DNA of 8,434 bases from Spirochaetales bacterium (GTDB lineage Bacteria; Spirochaetota; Spirochaetia; Sphaerochaetales; Sphaerochaetaceae), in the NCBI GenBank assembly GCA_012519125.1, contig JAAYQY010000194.1:1-8434 (forward strand). The letters are read 5' to 3'. Each line of letters begins with the position of its first letter. The stretch's first letter is position 1. Shown piece after piece: positions 6,081 to 8,434 of this stretch. Below the pieces are notes generated by a model. It was not told the origin of the DNA, searched no databases, and saw only the letters and a program-made list of their open reading frames with translations. The position numbers and the translations under genes were made by a program.

Positions 6081-7055
6081 ATGACACCAAGCCAACATCT
6101 TTTGCATCTTCTGGCACAGAAGCGGGGAACCTACCAAAGTGGTGAGGCCCTGGCCCGTGAGATGGGAGTATCGCGAGCAGCCGTCTGGAAGGGCATCGAG
6201 GCCTTGCGCGACCAAGGGCATACCATTGAAGGAGTCCAGAACCGGGGGTATCGGTTGCTCTCACTCTCTACGCTCTTGGAAAAGGAACGGCTTCAAGCCT
6301 TGCTCAGTGACCATGAGATTCATCTTTTTGACTCATTGGATTCAACCAATCGCTACGCAAAGAGCTTGGCATCTGAAGCGAACCAGAGCAAGGCCTTGAT
6401 AGTGGCCACCCATCAGAGCGGGGGCAGGGGACGATTGGGACGAACGTTCCACAGTCCGCGTGGAGGGCTCTATCTGAGTGTGCTGCTGCCGCTTACGTTC
6501 TCCGTCCAGGAAGCTCCGCTTGTTACCAGCATAGCAGCTGTGGCGGTTGCGCGCTCGATTGAGCAGGTGTGCTCGCTCTCCTGTTCCATCAAATGGGTAA
6601 ATGACCTCTATCTTGCAAGCAGAAAGGTTTGCGGTATCCTGACCGAAGGTGTGCTGGGGGTGGAGAGCGGCAGGGTGAGTGCACTGGTGGTCGGCATCGG
6701 CATCAATGTATCCACACCTAGGCATGCTTTTCCCTTGGAACTTCAGGACTTGGCCACATCATTGTATGAGAGCGAGGAGGCAATTCCCGCCGACTTCGAT
6801 GCACACCTTCTGGTCGTCTCCATCGTCAGGATCTTGGAAGAGCTGGTCGAGAAGCTCCCTGATCGCTCCTTTCTCTCCGAGTACAGAGAGCGTTCGTTGG
6901 TACTGGGAAAGCGTGTGACGGTCCATCAGGGGAAGGAGCGCTACCAGGCGCTCTGTGTTGCCATTGATGATGATGCACATCTTGTGGTGGAGGATGAGGC
7001 GAACGTGCTTCATGTACTCAGTTCTGCCGAGATAAGCGTTCGACTTGAAAGCTGA
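6081..7055 (+). CDS. birA: Bifunctional biotin-protein ligase / biotin operon repressor BirA
   Basis: Activates biotin with ATP to biotinoyl-AMP and transfers it to a lysine of biotin carboxyl carrier domains. The holo form can also bind DNA as a repressor. The 324 residues show a winged helix-turn-helix at about 5-60 (SGEALAREMGVSRAAVWKGI, wing ending NRGYRLL), then the ligase domain. That contains DSLDSTNRYAK (84-94), the adenylate-binding GRGRLGR (115-121), GGLYLSVLLPL (128-138), KWVNDLYL (171-178) with the catalytic lysine, KVCGILTE (182-189) and GIGINV (205-210). A small C-terminal SH3-like domain follows from about 272. The N-terminal HTH makes it the regulatory class, unlike ligase-only BPLs. 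It diverges from bioY, its likely target. The ATG at 6081 begins at the family N-terminus and has no ribosome binding site. Confidence 0.95.
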   Translation: MTPSQHLLHLLAQKRGTYQSGEALAREMGVSRAAVWKGIEALRDQGHTIEGVQNRGYRLLSLSTLLEKERLQALLSDHEIHLFDSLDSTNRYAKSLASEANQSKALIVATHQSGGRGRLGRTFHSPRGGLYLSVLLPLTFSVQEAPLVTSIAAVAVARSIEQVCSLSCSIKWVNDLYLASRKVCGILTEGVLGVESGRVSALVVGIGINVSTPRHAFPLELQDLATSLYESEEAIPADFDAHLLVVSIVRILEELVEKLPDRSFLSEYRERSLVLGKRVTVHQGKERYQALCVAIDDDAHLVVEDEANVLHVLSSAEISVRLES

Positions 7056-7074
7056 GTTTGGTTTATTGTATAGT
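7045..7074 (+). promoter_or_regulatory. Candidate argS promoter
   Basis: TTGAAA (7045-7050), an 18-nt spacer and TATAGT (7069-7074) form a good sigma-70-like promoter. Its -35 lies in the last codons of birA. Transcription near 7081 would leave a leader of about 22 nt containing AAAGGA before the argS ATG. There is no room for a T-box or other riboswitch. No terminator separates birA from argS, so read-through is also possible. Confidence 0.5.
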
Positions 7075-7102
7075 CGGTATCTACACAGAAAGGAATGATA
7101 GT

Positions 7103-8434
7103 ATGCTGAAAGCGGTACGTGAGACGTGGAAGACCTTGATCGAGGAGCAGTTGGCTCTCTATGCGAAATCAGTATTGGAAGTGGATGTTGCACTCCCTCC
7201 CTTGGCGGTGCAGACCCCTCCCAAGCCTGAGTTGGGGGACCTTGCCTTCCCGCTCTTTGCTTATGCAAAGACGCTGAGAACAGCCCCGCCGCTTCTTGCA
7301 CAAGAGCTAAAAAACCGTATTGAGGCGCTCTCTGATCGTCCTTCCGGCGTGCTCTTGGTTGCCGGACCCTACCTGAATGTCCGCATCGATATGTCCGAGA
7401 TCGCCACAGCCTTGCAGCAAAAGATTGCTCAGGATGGGCAGCACTATGGAACCAATTCCAGCATGGAAGGCAAGCGGGTTACCATTGAATTCAGTTGCCC
7501 GAATACCAACAAGCCCTTGCATCTGGGCCACATGCGCAATGATAGTCTCGGTGAGAGTGTTGCAGCACTGCTGAAGGCAAACGGGGCTACGGTGCGCAAG
7601 GTGAATCTGATCAATAACCGTGGGGTGCATATCTGCAAGTCCATGCTTGCCTATCAGAAGTTCGGAAACGGGGAGACTCCCCAATCCAGCAACATCAAGG
7701 GTGATCATCTGGTGGGCAAATACTATGTGAAGTTTGCCCAGTGGGCAAAGGAAGATCCTTCTGCAGAGGAGCAGGCCCAGCAGATGCTGGTGAAGTGGGA
7801 GCAGGGTGATGAAAAGACCATTGCCCTGTGGAAGCTGATGAATGGATGGACACTGGATGGGCTTGCTGAAAGCTACAAGAGGATGGGTATCAGCTTCGAT
7901 GCCTACTACTACGAGTCAGAAACCTACAGGTTCGGAAAGGATGAGATCCTCAAGGGCTTGGAGGACGGGGTGTTTTATCGGGAGGAGGATGGCTCGGTCT
8001 GGGTGGACCTTGAGGCTATCAAGCTCGATAAGAAAGTGCTGCTGCGCAAGGATGGTACGAGTCTGTACATGACCCAAGATGTCGGTACTGCCATCATGCG
8101 GCACAAGGATTGGCCTTTCGACTCACTCATTTATGTGGTCGCCAGCGAGCAGCAGTACCACTTCAGGGTGCTCTTCCATGTCCTGGACTTGCTTGGCTAC
8201 AGCTGGGCAAAAGATTTGCACCACCTCTCGTACGGGATGGTGAACCTTCCTGAGGGCAAGATGAAGAGTCGTGAAGGGACGGTTGTTGATGCTGATGAAC
8301 TTGTCGAGACACTTACTGAACTTGCCCGCAATGAGATTCGCGAGAAAGAACGGGAAGAGCTCGTCGATGATGTCGATAAGACAAGCCACAGCATCGCACT
8401 TGGTGCTTTGAACTACTACCTTTTGCAGGTCACG
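7103..8434 (+). CDS. argS: Arginyl-tRNA synthetase, N-terminal 444 residues (runs off the right edge)
   Basis: Charges tRNA-Arg with arginine using ATP; a class I synthetase of the cytosol, usually about 560-590 residues. The window shows the ArgRS-specific N-terminal tRNA-binding domain (about 1-110, with PELGDLAFPLFAYAK), then the catalytic Rossmann core. The class I HIGH motif appears as HLGH (140-143) within EFSCPNTNKPLHLGHMRND. Next come VNLINNRGVHICKSMLAYQKFG (167-188) and the late SEQQYHF (348-354). The KMSKS loop is the variant GKMKSREGTVVDADEL (385-400). The anticodon-binding helical domain has just begun (SIALGALNYYLLQV) when the window ends, in frame. ATG 7103 is preceded by AAAGGA eight nucleotides upstream. 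The NNRGVHICKSMLAYQ and MKSREGTVVDAD wording is like spirochaete and Bacteroidetes ArgRS, which helps place the organism. Confidence 0.95.
   Translation, partial: MLKAVRETWKTLIEEQLALYAKSVLEVDVALPPLAVQTPPKPELGDLAFPLFAYAKTLRTAPPLLAQELKNRIEALSDRPSGVLLVAGPYLNVRIDMSEIATALQQKIAQDGQHYGTNSSMEGKRVTIEFSCPNTNKPLHLGHMRNDSLGESVAALLKANGATVRKVNLINNRGVHICKSMLAYQKFGNGETPQSSNIKGDHLVGKYYVKFAQWAKEDPSAEEQAQQMLVKWEQGDEKTIALWKLMNGWTLDGLAESYKRMGISFDAYYYESETYRFGKDEILKGLEDGVFYREEDGSVWVDLEAIKLDKKVLLRKDGTSLYMTQDVGTAIMRHKDWPFDSLIYVVASEQQYHFRVLFHVLDLLGYSWAKDLHHLSYGMVNLPEGKMKSREGTVVDADELVETLTELARNEIREKEREELVDDVDKTSHSIALGALNYYLLQVT

Noticed and set aside
7056..7102. T-box or arginine riboswitch before argS
   Set aside because: Only 47 nt separate birA and argS, and a promoter already occupies the first part; there is no space for such a structure.

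Overview
The window holds nine protein genes on both strands, very tightly packed. All are recognisable housekeeping or metabolic families. I found no RNA gene, mobile element, CRISPR array, prophage or long unexplained stretch, and no new multi-gene system. Base composition is slightly GC-rich by eye. The ArgRS, MtaB and Pta sequences look like those of Spirochaetota, and my best guess is a Sphaerochaeta-like fermentative spirochaete. That assignment is inference from remembered family flavour, not from a marker gene.

Layout. (1) At the left edge the first 199 codons of phosphate acetyltransferase (pta) run leftward and off the window. (2) A divergent intergenic region of about 120 bp separates it from a rightward run of four genes: a 12-helix MFS transporter, a TyrA-family prephenate/arogenate dehydrogenase, the tRNA methylthiotransferase MtaB and a RimJ/RimL-like GNAT acetyltransferase. 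tyrA, mtaB and the GNAT gene overlap or abut and look translationally coupled. (3) The GNAT gene meets a leftward serine O-acetyltransferase tail to tail, sharing a CTAG that supplies both stop codons. (4) Upstream of the latter, on the same strand, lies bioY (biotin uptake). (5) bioY diverges from birA, a bifunctional biotin ligase/repressor, across 82 bp that contains opposed promoters and an imperfect palindrome, a plausible biotin-responsive switch. (6) birA is followed by argS, which has its own promoter and ribosome binding site and runs off the right edge after 444 codons.

How the genes work together. The clearest functional unit is bioY-birA: BioY brings biotin in, BirA charges it onto carboxylases and, through its N-terminal helix-turn-helix, probably controls bioY from the shared intergenic region. 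The other genes touch acetyl-phosphate/acetate metabolism (pta), tyrosine synthesis (tyrA), cysteine synthesis (serine acetyltransferase), and tRNA modification and charging (mtaB, argS).

The most interesting pattern concerns gene starts. pta, mtaB and argS have clear Shine-Dalgarno sequences. Four other genes (MFS, tyrA, serine acetyltransferase, birA) have none and instead carry a -10-like hexamer ending only 6 to 8 nt before the ATG, as expected if their mRNAs are leaderless. This is a hypothesis from motif reading only.
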